Source: Paenibacillus camerounensis (GTDB lineage: Bacteria; Bacillota; Bacilli; Paenibacillales; Paenibacillaceae). Taken from it: a stretch of 50,218 bases of DNA. The notes under the pieces were generated by a model. It worked only from the letters and a program-made list of their open reading frames with translations. It made no database searches and was not told the origin of the DNA. Shown here one piece after another: positions 15,787-24,380 of this stretch. The number at the start of each line of letters is the position of its first letter. Within the stretch, counting starts at the first letter, position 1. The DNA lies in contig NZ_CCDG010000063.1 of assembly GCF_000723885.1 (NCBI RefSeq), positions 1 to 50,218 of the forward strand, in the 5' to 3' direction. Both the position numbers and the translations under genes were made by a program.

Positions 15787-16635
15787 CTAATTGTTGCTTA
15801 TAACAACGGTCAGCGGCTGGCAATTCGGGCAGATATGCGTGCCGCGGCCGCCTACAACGCTTTTCTCGATCAGAGTACCGCAGGTTGTGCAGGGCTGGTC
15901 CTTACGGCCGTAAATGAGATGCTGCTGCTGATAGCTGCCGCTCTCACCCTGCCCGTTGACATACGATTTGACAGACGAGCCTCCGGCGTTGACCGCATCT
16001 GTCAGCGTTGATACGATCGCACTATGCAGCCGGTTCAGCTGCCCGTCCGAAAGCAGCTTCGCTGTCTCCTCAGGATGAATCCCTGCGCAGTGCAGTGCCT
16101 CATCTACATAGATATTACCGATGCCGACAATGTATTCCTGGTTCAGCAGCAAGGGCTTGATCTTGGTACTGCGGCCCCCGACAATTTCCTTAAACCGCTC
16201 GGGCGTAAAAGAAACATCCAGCGGCTCCTGTCCCAGCTTATTCAGCGGCTTCAGCAGCAGGTCTTCACCGGGATCGAACAGATGCATCGTTCCGAACTGG
16301 CGTACATCCGTGTAGCGAAGCTCCGTACCGTCGGTGAAATGGAAAATAACATGCGTATGCTTGTCCAGCAGCTCATCCTGACGGTACAGGCCGTAACGGC
16401 CCTCCATCCGCAGATGGGAGACCATAACGAGCCCGTCCAGCACAAACCGCAGGAACTTGCCTCTGCGCTCAACTGTAACAATGCTATGGCCTGCCAGCAT
16501 GTTGGCAAAGGCCTGGGTATCGTCCGGACGCTGGATGATCCGCGGCAGCCGGACGGTGACGTGCTCTATCTGCTTGCCTGTAATTAATTCATTTAGAGTT
16601 CTTCTGACTGTTTCAACTTCCGGTAATTCCGGCAT
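15787..16635 (-). CDS. mutM: Formamidopyrimidine-DNA glycosylase
   Basis: A 282-residue base-excision repair enzyme that removes 8-oxoguanine and formamidopyrimidines and nicks the abasic site. The N-terminus PELPEVETV supplies the catalytic Pro (after Met removal) and Glu. The helix-two-turn-helix region contains NIYVDEALH. The C-terminal zinc finger CTTC...CPNC is complete. It follows polA by 51 bp on the same strand, the usual arrangement in Bacillales. Confidence 0.96.
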   Translation of the reverse strand: MPELPEVETVRRTLNELITGKQIEHVTVRLPRIIQRPDDTQAFANMLAGHSIVTVERRGKFLRFVLDGLVMVSHLRMEGRYGLYRQDELLDKHTHVIFHFTDGTELRYTDVRQFGTMHLFDPGEDLLLKPLNKLGQEPLDVSFTPERFKEIVGGRSTKIKPLLLNQEYIVGIGNIYVDEALHCAGIHPEETAKLLSDGQLNRLHSAIVSTLTDAVNAGGSSVKSYVNGQGESGSYQQQHLIYGRKDQPCTTCGTLIEKSVVGGRGTHICPNCQPLTVVISNN

Positions 16636-16686
16636 AATGGCTCACCTCCACTCCATTATACCGGATAAAGCAAGGTAACGGGGAGC

Positions 16687-19347
16687 CTATTTAGCCTCGT
16701 ACCAGTTACTTCCATAACTTACCTCTGCCTTTAGCGGCACAGACAGGCTAAGCGCTCCGGCCATTACCTCAGGAACAAGCTCCTTCATCAGCTCCAGCTC
16801 ATCCTCCGGCACCTCGAATACAAGCTCATCGTGCACCTGAAGCAGCATACGGCTCTTCAGCCCGCGTTCAAACAGCGCTTTATCCATGTGCACCATAGCC
16901 AGCTTGATAATGTCGGCAGCCGTTCCCTGAATTGGAGTATTCATTGCGGTACGTTCAGCAAACGACCGGAGGTTGAAGTTGCTGGCATTAATCTCCGGCA
17001 GATAGCGGCGGCGCTCCAGCATCGTCGTAACATAACCTTGCTTCCTTGCTTCCACAACAATATCGACCATGTACTGGCGGACACCGTTGAAGACCTCCTT
17101 GTATTGCTCAATGAACTGGGCCGCTTCCTTACGCGGAATATTCAGGTTCTGGGACAGACCGTAATCACTGATGCCGTACACAATCCCGAAGTTAACTGCC
17201 TTGGCGGAACGGCGCATGTTACTGTCCACCTGATCAGCCGTTACGCCGAATACATCCATCGCTGTCTTGGTGTGAATATCCATATCCTCCAGAAAAGCTT
17301 CCTTCATCCGCTCATCGCCGGAGATGTGGGCCAGCACCCGCAGCTCAATCTGTGAATAGTCTGCCGCCAGAATCGACCAGCCCGGTTCAGAAGGAACAAA
17401 TATCTTCCGCAGCTTGCGGCCTTCCTCCAGCCGGATTGGAATATTCTGCAGGTTCGGGAACTGGCTGCTGAGCCGGCCTGTCGCCGCAATCGTCTGCCGG
17501 TAGAAGGTATGCACCTTGCCCGTCTGCTCCGAGATTTCCTTGAGCAATCCTTCCACATAAGTGGACTGGAGCTTGGCTATTGTACGGTACTGCAGAATCA
17601 GGCGAACCACATCATGATAAGGTGCCAACTTCTCCAGCACTTCTGCATCTGTAGAGTAGCCTGTCTTGGTCTTCTTCACCACAGGCAGTCCCAGCTTCAC
17701 GAACAGGATTTCGCCAAGCTGCTTCGGTGAGTTGAGGTTAAATTCAGTGCCGCAGATCTCATAAATTTCCGTAACCAGCGACGCAATCTGGGCCTCGAAC
17801 TCTTTTCCCAGCTCTTTAAGCTCCTCTTTGTTAACGGCAATCCCCTGCTTCTCCATATCAGCCAGAATCCGTGACAGCGGCATCTCCAGATCCTCGAACA
17901 ATCCGGTCATTGCCGTCTCACGCAGCTCTTCCTGCTGCTTAGCCACAATGCCAAGCACAGTTGCGCTCTTGCGGGCTACGTGGTTGCCCAGAATTTCCAG
18001 CTCCGGAATTTTGTATTTGGCGCCTTTGCCAAAAATATCTTCGTCCGGTGACAGGCGGGGCAGGCCGTATTTGGAGGTGAGATCATTCAGGTTCTGATTC
18101 GATTCCGTCGGGTCTAGCAGATATGCGACAAGCTGAACATCATTCGCAGCCCCGGCAAAAGCGATTCCCTGCCAATGTAATGCGAGATCTGCGCGGTGCA
18201 GATCATATCCGCTCTTCGGCGCCTTGCTGTCTCCCAGCCAGTCCCGCAGCGGCGCTGCCGCAGGGCTCTGCAGCAGTTCAAACGGAACATAATAATGCCG
18301 CTCCGGCGAAGACAATCCGAGACCGATTACCTCGGACCGGTGCGGGTTCTCCCCGTTTGTCTCGACATGCAGGGCTGAAACCTCCGGTAGTGCGGCAATC
18401 AGCGCTTCCAGATCAGCCTCACCGACGATTGTAATATCCAGCTCGGCAGCTTCAACTGCTGCTGCTTCATCTGATGATCCCGAATGCGCACTCAGCGACA
18501 GACGCTCCAGAAGAGATTTGAACTCCAGCTTTGCCAGCGCAGGTCCTGCTGTATCCCGGTTAATCCCTGTAAAGGACATATCCTCCCAGGCATGCTCGAG
18601 CGGAACCTCGCGGTAGATGGTCGCCAGCTTTTTGCTCATAACCGCACTGTCCGCATGCTCCTCCAGCTTCTCCTTCATCTTACCCTTTAGCTCGCCTGTT
18701 CCGGCCAGAACGCTTTCTACGGAGCCGAACTGGTGCAGCAGCTTAAGTGCGGTTTTCTCACCCACTCCAGGCACCCCTGGAATATTATCACTCGCATCGC
18801 CCATAAGGCCCTTCAGGTCAATGATCTGCTCAGGCGTCAAATCGTATTTCTCGCGGATCTGCTGCGGCCCGTACAGCTCCACTTCAGTCACGCCTTTACG
18901 CACAAGCGCTATGGTTGTATGTTCCGAAGCCAGCTGCAGCATGTCCTTATCCCCGGATACGATCATCACTTCACGTCCGGCAGCATCTGCCTCACGGGAG
19001 ATCGTTCCGATAATATCGTCAGCCTCATAGCCGTTGATCTCAAACTGCGGAACTCCAAGATCACGCAGCAAACCTTTTAGTAAAGGGAATTGTTCGGACA
19101 GCTCCGGCGGCGTTTTTTGCCGTCCGCCCTTATAATCCTCATAGCCTTCATGACGGAACGTAATCTTCCCTGCATCAAATGCCACGATCATATGGCTTGG
19201 TTTATGTTCTTCAATTAAACGCAGCAGCATGGTCGTAAAACCGTATACGGCATTCGTCTGCTGCCCGGCTGTATTCGTCAGCGGCGGCATCGCAAAAAAT
19301 GCGCGGTAAATAATATTGTTTCCATCTATTAGTATCAACTTGTCCAC
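16687..19347 (-). CDS. polA: DNA polymerase I
   Basis: An 886-residue repair and Okazaki-fragment polymerase. The 5'-3' exonuclease domain is at about 1-290 (GYEADD, DNIPGVPGVGEKTA). A degenerate 3'-5' exonuclease domain spans about 300-480, and the polymerase domain lies beyond. Polymerase motifs A (ADYSQIELR), B (RRSAKAVNFGIVYG) and C (VHDELVFEVP) are intact. The first exonuclease motif, normally DxE, reads H327-V-E329, so proofreading is probably lost, as in Geobacillus Pol I. The start is a GTG (19345-19347 on the plus strand) preceded by GAGGTG. A terminator upstream separates it from phoU. Confidence 0.96.
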   Translation of the reverse strand: MDKLILIDGNNIIYRAFFAMPPLTNTAGQQTNAVYGFTTMLLRLIEEHKPSHMIVAFDAGKITFRHEGYEDYKGGRQKTPPELSEQFPLLKGLLRDLGVPQFEINGYEADDIIGTISREADAAGREVMIVSGDKDMLQLASEHTTIALVRKGVTEVELYGPQQIREKYDLTPEQIIDLKGLMGDASDNIPGVPGVGEKTALKLLHQFGSVESVLAGTGELKGKMKEKLEEHADSAVMSKKLATIYREVPLEHAWEDMSFTGINRDTAGPALAKLEFKSLLERLSLSAHSGSSDEAAAVEAAELDITIVGEADLEALIAALPEVSALHVETNGENPHRSEVIGLGLSSPERHYYVPFELLQSPAAAPLRDWLGDSKAPKSGYDLHRADLALHWQGIAFAGAANDVQLVAYLLDPTESNQNLNDLTSKYGLPRLSPDEDIFGKGAKYKIPELEILGNHVARKSATVLGIVAKQQEELRETAMTGLFEDLEMPLSRILADMEKQGIAVNKEELKELGKEFEAQIASLVTEIYEICGTEFNLNSPKQLGEILFVKLGLPVVKKTKTGYSTDAEVLEKLAPYHDVVRLILQYRTIAKLQSTYVEGLLKEISEQTGKVHTFYRQTIAATGRLSSQFPNLQNIPIRLEEGRKLRKIFVPSEPGWSILAADYSQIELRVLAHISGDERMKEAFLEDMDIHTKTAMDVFGVTADQVDSNMRRSAKAVNFGIVYGISDYGLSQNLNIPRKEAAQFIEQYKEVFNGVRQYMVDIVVEARKQGYVTTMLERRRYLPEINASNFNLRSFAERTAMNTPIQGTAADIIKLAMVHMDKALFERGLKSRMLLQVHDELVFEVPEDELELMKELVPEVMAGALSLSVPLKAEVSYGSNWYEAK

Positions 19348-19512
19348 TGTAGCACCTCGCCTTTTTCTTGCTTACTCTTTACATCTTACCATATGCCCTG
19401 CACCAAAATGAACCAAAGTGCACGATTTACACTGCAGCTAAGCATATTCCCGCATGGAATGCAGGATTGCCAATCTTCACCGGCTTGAAACCGTAAACCC
19501 TGCGATAACAGC

Positions 19513-19547
19513 AAAAAAACAGCAGCCCGCCTAAGGCGGGTGCTGTT
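19513..19547 (-). terminator. Terminator after phoU
   Basis: A GC-rich stem AACAGCACCCGCC/GGCGGGCTGCTGTT with one bulge is followed by seven T residues on the minus strand, just after the phoU stop. Confidence 0.88.
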
Positions 19548-19563
19548 GTGGCACTGCATCATT

Positions 19564-20223
19564 CTACTGATTCAAATCCGGGCGCTTGCCTGTTACCAGA
19601 TACACTACGCTCTCACCGATGTTAGTGGCATGATCGGCGATCCGTTCAATATAGCGGCCAACCAAGGTCAGCAGCATCGCCTGGTTCAACGATTCCGGCT
19701 TCTCAACCATGTAAGTATACAGTTCATTGATCGTTGAGCTGTAGAGTCCGTCAACCTGATCGTCATCCTGGGCCATTTTGTAAGCCAGATCCGTATTCTC
19801 ATCCAGGTAGGATTGAATGGCTTCGGTAATCATCACCGATACGATCTCAGCCATACGAGGAATATCCACCAGCGGCTTGATCAGCGTCTGCCCCTGAATG
19901 CGCATAGTTACCTTAGCCACGTCCAAAGCCAGATCACCCATACGCTCAAGATCACTGGAGATTTTGAAGGCAACAATGATACGGCGCAGATCCTTTGCAA
20001 CAGGCTGTTGGGTAATAATCAGACGGGAACCGATTTCCATAATTCGGTCTTCCATCGCATTGAGATGCAAATCCGCCTTTACAATCTCCTGCGCGCGTGC
20101 AATGTCAAGCGTCTGAAGTGCCACAATCGCACCTTCCAGAGCATCTATCACATGTTCGCCCATTTGCTGCAGCAGGCTGCGTAATTCTTCCAGATCTTTA
20201 TCGAATTCTTTTCTGCGAATCAT
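19564..20223 (-). CDS. phoU: Phosphate transport regulator PhoU
   Basis: A 219-residue cytoplasmic protein of two three-helix PhoU repeats that links the Pst transporter to PhoR signalling. Metal-binding acidic motifs are visible, such as RRIIVAFKISSDLERMGDLA in the first repeat and VGRYIERIADHATNIGE in the second. The ATG at 20223 is used; AGGAGG lies 12 nt upstream, which is long but acceptable. It follows pstB by 69 bp on the same strand and ends at a strong terminator. Confidence 0.94.
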   Translation of the reverse strand: MIRRKEFDKDLEELRSLLQQMGEHVIDALEGAIVALQTLDIARAQEIVKADLHLNAMEDRIMEIGSRLIITQQPVAKDLRRIIVAFKISSDLERMGDLALDVAKVTMRIQGQTLIKPLVDIPRMAEIVSVMITEAIQSYLDENTDLAYKMAQDDDQVDGLYSSTINELYTYMVEKPESLNQAMLLTLVGRYIERIADHATNIGESVVYLVTGKRPDLNQ

Positions 20224-20292
20224 AAATAATGCGATCCTCCTCAAAAACATATGGTCAGCCTGATATTTCAGGAGCGGGTCCCCGATAGGATA

Positions 20293-21048
20293 TTAGCCGA
20301 AACGTCCGGAGATATAGTCTTCTGTGCGGGAGTCCTTCGGGTTCGAGAACAGCATTTCTGTATCCGCAGCCTCCACAATAACGCCGTTCAGGAAAAATAC
20401 AGTGCGGCCCGATACACGGGCAGCCTGGTGCATGTTGTGCGTTACCATAACAATCGTATATTTGCTGCGGAGCTCCTGTACCAGTTCCTCAATCTTTAGG
20501 GTCGACACAGGGTCAAGGGCAGAGGTTGCCTCATCCATCAGCAGAATATCTGGCTGAACGGCAAGCGCCCTGGCAATACACAGGCGCTGCTGCTGTCCGC
20601 CGGACAGGCTGAGTGCAGACTTTTTCAGGAAATCCTTAACTTCCTCCCACAGGGCGGACTGGCGGAGGCTCTGCTCCACAATCTCATCAAGCTCCTGCTT
20701 GGAGTGTTTCCCGTGCAGGCGCGGGCCGTAAGCTACGTTGTCATAGATCGACTTCGGAAAAGGATTGGGCTGCTGGAACACCATGCCGACCTGCTTGCGC
20801 AGGCTTTCCACTTCCACTTCGTCGCTGTAGATATTTTTACCGCCGATGTTCACTTTACCTTCAATACGTGTTCCGGGAATCATGTCGTTCATACGGTTTA
20901 GGGTGCGCAGGAGGGTGGATTTACCACAGCCGGACGGTCCGATAAAGGCGGTCACTTGTTTCTCCGGAATCTGCAGATCCACGTTCTTCAATGCGTGAAA
21001 TGACTCATAGTAGAGATCAAGCTTCTCTATGTCAATGATGGATTTCAT
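20293..21048 (-). CDS. pstB: Phosphate ABC transporter ATP-binding protein
   Basis: A 251-residue ATPase of the PstSCAB phosphate importer. It has Walker A (GPSGCGKST), the family-specific NRMNDMIPG, signature LSGGQQQR, Walker B (ILLMDEATSALDP) and switch His in VTHNMHQA. The ATG at 21048 is preferred over an in-frame start 13 codons upstream because the -10 of the PhoP-dependent promoter lies at 21087-21092 and would overlap the longer version. No pstS, pstC or pstA is nearby, so the rest of the transporter must be elsewhere. It pairs with phoU downstream. Confidence 0.94.
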   Translation of the reverse strand: MKSIIDIEKLDLYYESFHALKNVDLQIPEKQVTAFIGPSGCGKSTLLRTLNRMNDMIPGTRIEGKVNIGGKNIYSDEVEVESLRKQVGMVFQQPNPFPKSIYDNVAYGPRLHGKHSKQELDEIVEQSLRQSALWEEVKDFLKKSALSLSGGQQQRLCIARALAVQPDILLMDEATSALDPVSTLKIEELVQELRSKYTIVMVTHNMHQAARVSGRTVFFLNGVIVEAADTEMLFSNPKDSRTEDYISGRFG

Positions 21049-21086
21049 GTGTTTTGGCAGTCTCCTTCTCATCATCTTCGTTCCCA

Positions 21087-21140
21087 ATGATAAGCTTTTA
21101 GTGTAAATAGAGTTGAAGAGAAATGTTAACGCAGTGTAAA
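21087..21140 (-). promoter_or_regulatory. PhoP-box array and promoter of pstB-phoU
   Basis: On the minus strand, TTTACA, TTAACA, TTCAAC and TTTACA occur with an approximately 11-bp period (21102-21140). This matches direct-repeat PhoP boxes of B. subtilis (TTHACA spaced by 4-6 bp). The last box is 9 bp from the -10-like TATCAT (21087-21092). pstB should be switched on by phosphorylated PhoP at low phosphate. Confidence 0.82.
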
Positions 21141-21225
21141 ATCACAAATCCCATTATCATTCATCTAAACTAATTATAATTATATTTTATATTTAATATT
21201 AATTTTTTATGTACAACATTTACGC

Positions 21226-21437
21226 TATATAGATTGAACTGGTAACTATTTATTTGAGGATTGGCCGTGACTCCAGGAATGTTTGGACTTCCGGCCGCTG
21301 TTATGTTTGGATTTCCTGATTAAACGGCTGACCGCGGTAGAAATCCAAACATAAAGGCGAACGCTCCGCTCCTGCAGTTCCAAAATTCCTTCCGCCACTT
21401 TTCCTTTAATTTAAGTTTTCAAGTTCAATCTATATAA
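21226..21437. repeat. 212-bp nested palindromic element with 15-bp terminal inverted repeats
   Basis: The ends TATATAGATTGAACT (21226-21240) and AGTTCAATCTATATA (21423-21437) are perfect inverted repeats. A subterminal imperfect pair (21275-21289 with 21376-21390) and a central perfect 15-bp pair (21301-21315 with 21340-21354) nest within. The motif ATGTTTGGA(C/T)TTCC also appears directly repeated at about 21279 and 21303. No reading frame of note is inside. It sits between the phoP terminator and the pstB PhoP boxes. This has the form of a non-autonomous mobile repeat (MITE-like) or a dispersed palindromic repeat. The ends TATA...TATA could include a TA-type target duplication. Confidence 0.7.
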
Positions 21438-21467
21438 AAAAACACCGGCATGTTAAATGACCGGTGC
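21437..21467 (-). terminator. Terminator of phoP
   Basis: CACCGG/CCGGTG (21444-21449 with 21462-21467) is followed by seven T residues on the minus strand. The 5' arm lies within the last phoP codons, so the stop codon is in the hairpin loop. The T tract abuts the palindromic element. Confidence 0.8.
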
Positions 21468-22181
21468 TCTTTTTTTGTTAACAACCAGCTTGTAGCCCAC
21501 TCCGCGGATCGAATCGATATGAACGGATTCAGGGTCAAGCTCAAGCTTCTTGCGCAGGGAGCTGACATGTACATCCACTGTGCGCTGCCCGCCGATATAA
21601 TCAAATCCCCAGACTGCATTCATCAGGTCATCGCGGGTAAGCACAACCCCCGGCTTACGCGCCAGATACAGCAGCACTTCAAATTCCTTGGGCCGCAGGT
21701 TAATGCTGTGTCCGCCCAAAGAGACCTCATACCGCTCCGGATAAATCTCCAGCTGTCCCAAAATAATGGTTGAAGCAGAGACTGGATTGTCCGGCTGAAT
21801 ATCTTCAGCCACCCCGGATATGCGCCGTAGCACGGCGCTGACTCTGGCAAGCAGCTCAGATACGCCAAACGGCTTGGTTATGTAATCATCGGCGCCGGAT
21901 TTCAGGCCGCGGACTACATCCTCTTCGGCATTTTTGGCCGTCAGTACAATTACAGGCGTGCGGATGCCTTGTCCGCGAAGCTTATCAAGGATATCTATCC
22001 CGTTCATACCGGGCAGCATCAGATCGAGTACGATCAGATCAAAAGGTTCTCTAGTCGCACGGTCGTATCCTGCCGTTCCATGATCCTCCACTGTTACTTC
22101 ATAGCCTTCCTGCGTCAGATTATAGGACAGCAGCCGGGCAAGCGTCGGTTCGTCTTCAATGACCAGCAATCGTTGTGCCAT
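21453..22181 (-). CDS. phoP: Phosphate response regulator PhoP
   Basis: A 242-residue OmpR-class regulator of phosphate starvation. The receiver domain (1-120) has acidic residues IEDE, phosphoacceptor D53 in LIVLDLMLPG and the Lys in ITKPFG. The winged-helix domain (about 145-240) has LRPKEFEVLLYLARKPG and VDVHVSSLRKKLE. The ATG at 22181 is chosen for its GGGGGAAA ribosome site rather than an in-frame codon 6 residues upstream. In transcription order it follows phoR, across a 191-bp gap that holds its own PhoP boxes. That is the reverse of the B. subtilis phoP-phoR order. Confidence 0.92.
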   Translation of the reverse strand: MAQRLLVIEDEPTLARLLSYNLTQEGYEVTVEDHGTAGYDRATREPFDLIVLDLMLPGMNGIDILDKLRGQGIRTPVIVLTAKNAEEDVVRGLKSGADDYITKPFGVSELLARVSAVLRRISGVAEDIQPDNPVSASTIILGQLEIYPERYEVSLGGHSINLRPKEFEVLLYLARKPGVVLTRDDLMNAVWGFDYIGGQRTVDVHVSSLRKKLELDPESVHIDSIRGVGYKLVVNKKRAPVI

Positions 22182-22234
22182 AGTTTCCCCCGTATTCACG
22201 TGTTTTTAAATTTTACAAAAAATGCAGCAAACCC

Positions 22235-22266
22235 ATCATATCACCGGAATGTTAACTTGGTGTAAA
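22235..22266 (-). promoter_or_regulatory. PhoP-box pair and promoter of phoP
   Basis: TTTACA and TTAACA (22250-22266 on the minus strand) are spaced by 5 bp, with a -10-like TATGAT (22235-22240) 9 bp past the second box. The same 9-bp distance occurs at pstB. The site indicates autoregulation of phoP separate from phoR. Confidence 0.78.
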
Positions 22267-22372
22267 ATAACAACAAATTTCGCAGATGATCCTGCAGATT
22301 AATAGTATTCCTCTGCGCTGCAATTGGCAAATCGGTTCGCCGCTTATTTCAGCGATATCCGGTGCCCTGCAG

Positions 22373-24166
22373 TTATTTATCGTGCTCCTGCAGCAGCGGC
22401 AGCTCCAGAATAAACGAGCTTCCGATTCCCAGATCGCTCTCTACAGTTATCGTCCCCCGGTGAAGCTCCACCAGATGCTTGACTATAGATAAGCCAAGCC
22501 CTGTACCGCCGGAGCTTCTGGAGCGGGCTTTATCCACCCGGTAGAACCGTTCAAAAATCCGCGGCAGATCCTTGCGGGGGATGCCCATCCCGGTATCACT
22601 GACTGTAAAGATAACGGTTTCCGTGCCGTCAGGCTTATGCCCGTCAGCTACTGTAACTTTGACATTGCCGCCGTCATGCGTGTAATTGATCGCATTGGAG
22701 AGCAGGTTCATAAAGATTTGCCGCAGCTTATCCTCATCCCCTTCCATTAAAAGCTCATCCGGGATATTTGCGCTGAGGCTGATTTTTTTCTTCTCAGCTA
22801 CTTTACTTAGCGTTTCCAGAACAGAATCAAAGAACTCGCTTAAATATACCGGAGAGCAGTCGAGCTGCACCCGCTTGGATTCAATTTTGGACAGCTCCAG
22901 AATATCGCCGATCAGCCGGTTCAGCCGTTCATTCTCATCATAAATAATCTGCAGGAACGAGCGCGCCGTCTTCTCGTCGGTTACACCGCCGCCGAGCAGC
23001 GTCTCGGCAAAACCTTTGACTGCAGCAACAGGCGTCTTCAGCTCATGCGACACATTGGCAACAAACTCGCTGCGCATCTTCTCCAGCCGGCGGATATCGG
23101 TAACCTCCTGCAGCAGGAACAGCATGCCCCGGTGAGAGCCGTCCTGCGCCATCGGCACCCCGTCCAGCCGGACAATTCGCTCTGCCGGGGTATATATGCT
23201 GCGCTCTTCATGGATAGGCTCGCAACGCATTACACCTTCTTCAATAAGCCGGCTAAGCTCATAATGATGCTTCAGCTCTTTATAGGAATGCCCCGTCATT
23301 TCGCTGTTCTTCACATCCAGCATACGTTCTGCCGCCCGGTTAATCAGGGCAAATTCGCCTTCAGCATTAACCATGACAATACCGCCGGTCATATTATCAA
23401 GCACGCTCTGCAGCAGATCCTCATTGTCGCGGATCGTCTTGAGCTGGGCCTGCAGGCTGTCCGCCATGGCATTGATCGCTTTGGCCAGCTGGCCGACCTC
23501 ATCCTTGCGCTGCATCGGCACTCTCGCATCATAATCCAGATCTGTAATGCGCCGGGCAACCCTTGTTATCTGCTCAAGAGGCGAGGTCATGCTCGATGCC
23601 ACTTTATAGCTGACAAAGGTTGCTGCCACGAATAGCAGGACCAGCCCTATAGCCATAATGAACCATGCTCTGCTCAGCCCCTCGGTTACTGCGTCCAGAC
23701 CCATAGACAGCCGGATGTAACCGTCAAAGCCGTCAGCTGAGGTTACGGCACCGGCGACATAAAGCATCTCGCGGTCCAGTGTATCGCTGTAGCGGATAGC
23801 CCGTCCGATCCCTTCCTTCTGCGCAAGCATTTCCTCTTCACGGTTAGAATGATTGTCCATTTCCAGCGGATTCCGTTCAGAATCACCGATAACCTTCCCT
23901 TCTTTCGTAATGAAGGTAATCCGCGAGTCGGTTAGCCCGGCAATATGCTTAGCCCGTTCCGTATAATAGGAAATCGCCTCCGGACTGTTCATATCAACAA
24001 ACTGGAAAGTTCCGGAGAGCAGCTTTATTTCCCGGGACATGTTCTCCTCCAGCGCTGAAATGTGTGAATCCTTAAAGAGCTTGGCCATCGTGAGGCCTGC
24101 GCCGATCATCGAGATGCCAACCAGAGCCATAAGGATAAAGGTAAGACGAATGCGGAACGGTTTCAT
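22373..24166 (-). CDS. phoR: Phosphate sensor histidine kinase PhoR
   Basis: A 597-residue membrane kinase. Two transmembrane segments (about 8-28 and 168-190) flank an extracellular domain. HAMP (about 190-245), PAS (about 250-355), HisKA with H374 in NVSHELKTP, and HATPase with N- and G-boxes (NLLSNAINYTHDGG, DTGMGIP, GGTGLGLSIVKH) follow. The domain order and the string KTPVAAVKGFAETLLGG match PhoR of Bacilli. The ATG at 24166 is favoured; a TTG three codons upstream would collide with the AGGAT ribosome site. It lies upstream of phoP and divergent from the LacI gene. Confidence 0.9.
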   Translation of the reverse strand: MKPFRIRLTFILMALVGISMIGAGLTMAKLFKDSHISALEENMSREIKLLSGTFQFVDMNSPEAISYYTERAKHIAGLTDSRITFITKEGKVIGDSERNPLEMDNHSNREEEMLAQKEGIGRAIRYSDTLDREMLYVAGAVTSADGFDGYIRLSMGLDAVTEGLSRAWFIMAIGLVLLFVAATFVSYKVASSMTSPLEQITRVARRITDLDYDARVPMQRKDEVGQLAKAINAMADSLQAQLKTIRDNEDLLQSVLDNMTGGIVMVNAEGEFALINRAAERMLDVKNSEMTGHSYKELKHHYELSRLIEEGVMRCEPIHEERSIYTPAERIVRLDGVPMAQDGSHRGMLFLLQEVTDIRRLEKMRSEFVANVSHELKTPVAAVKGFAETLLGGGVTDEKTARSFLQIIYDENERLNRLIGDILELSKIESKRVQLDCSPVYLSEFFDSVLETLSKVAEKKKISLSANIPDELLMEGDEDKLRQIFMNLLSNAINYTHDGGNVKVTVADGHKPDGTETVIFTVSDTGMGIPRKDLPRIFERFYRVDKARSRSSGGTGLGLSIVKHLVELHRGTITVESDLGIGSSFILELPLLQEHDK

Positions 24167-24248
24167 ATCAGGCAATCCTCTTTCTTCTCTTTTGTCTTTG
24201 AGATCATCCTAACTCCATTTCCGCAAAAACACCAGTTCCCGGCACAAT

Positions 24249-24265
24249 TATCAACGCAGTGTAAA
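24249..24265 (-). promoter_or_regulatory. Possible PhoP half-site upstream of phoR
   Basis: TTTACA-CTGCG-TTGATA on the minus strand shares the 16-mer GATTTTACACTGCGTT with the pstB array. Only the first hexamer is a good PhoP box and no well-placed -10 follows, so any PhoP effect on phoR would be weaker. Confidence 0.45.
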
Positions 24266-24380
24266 ATCCCTATCCGGCTGCCGGCTGCTCCGGTAAAAAT
24301 GTTGCCTGTCGTATATCGCACCGCAACATGCTAAACTATTAGTTAGTACCTTTTACTCTTATTTTTTGCGAGGGATCCCG

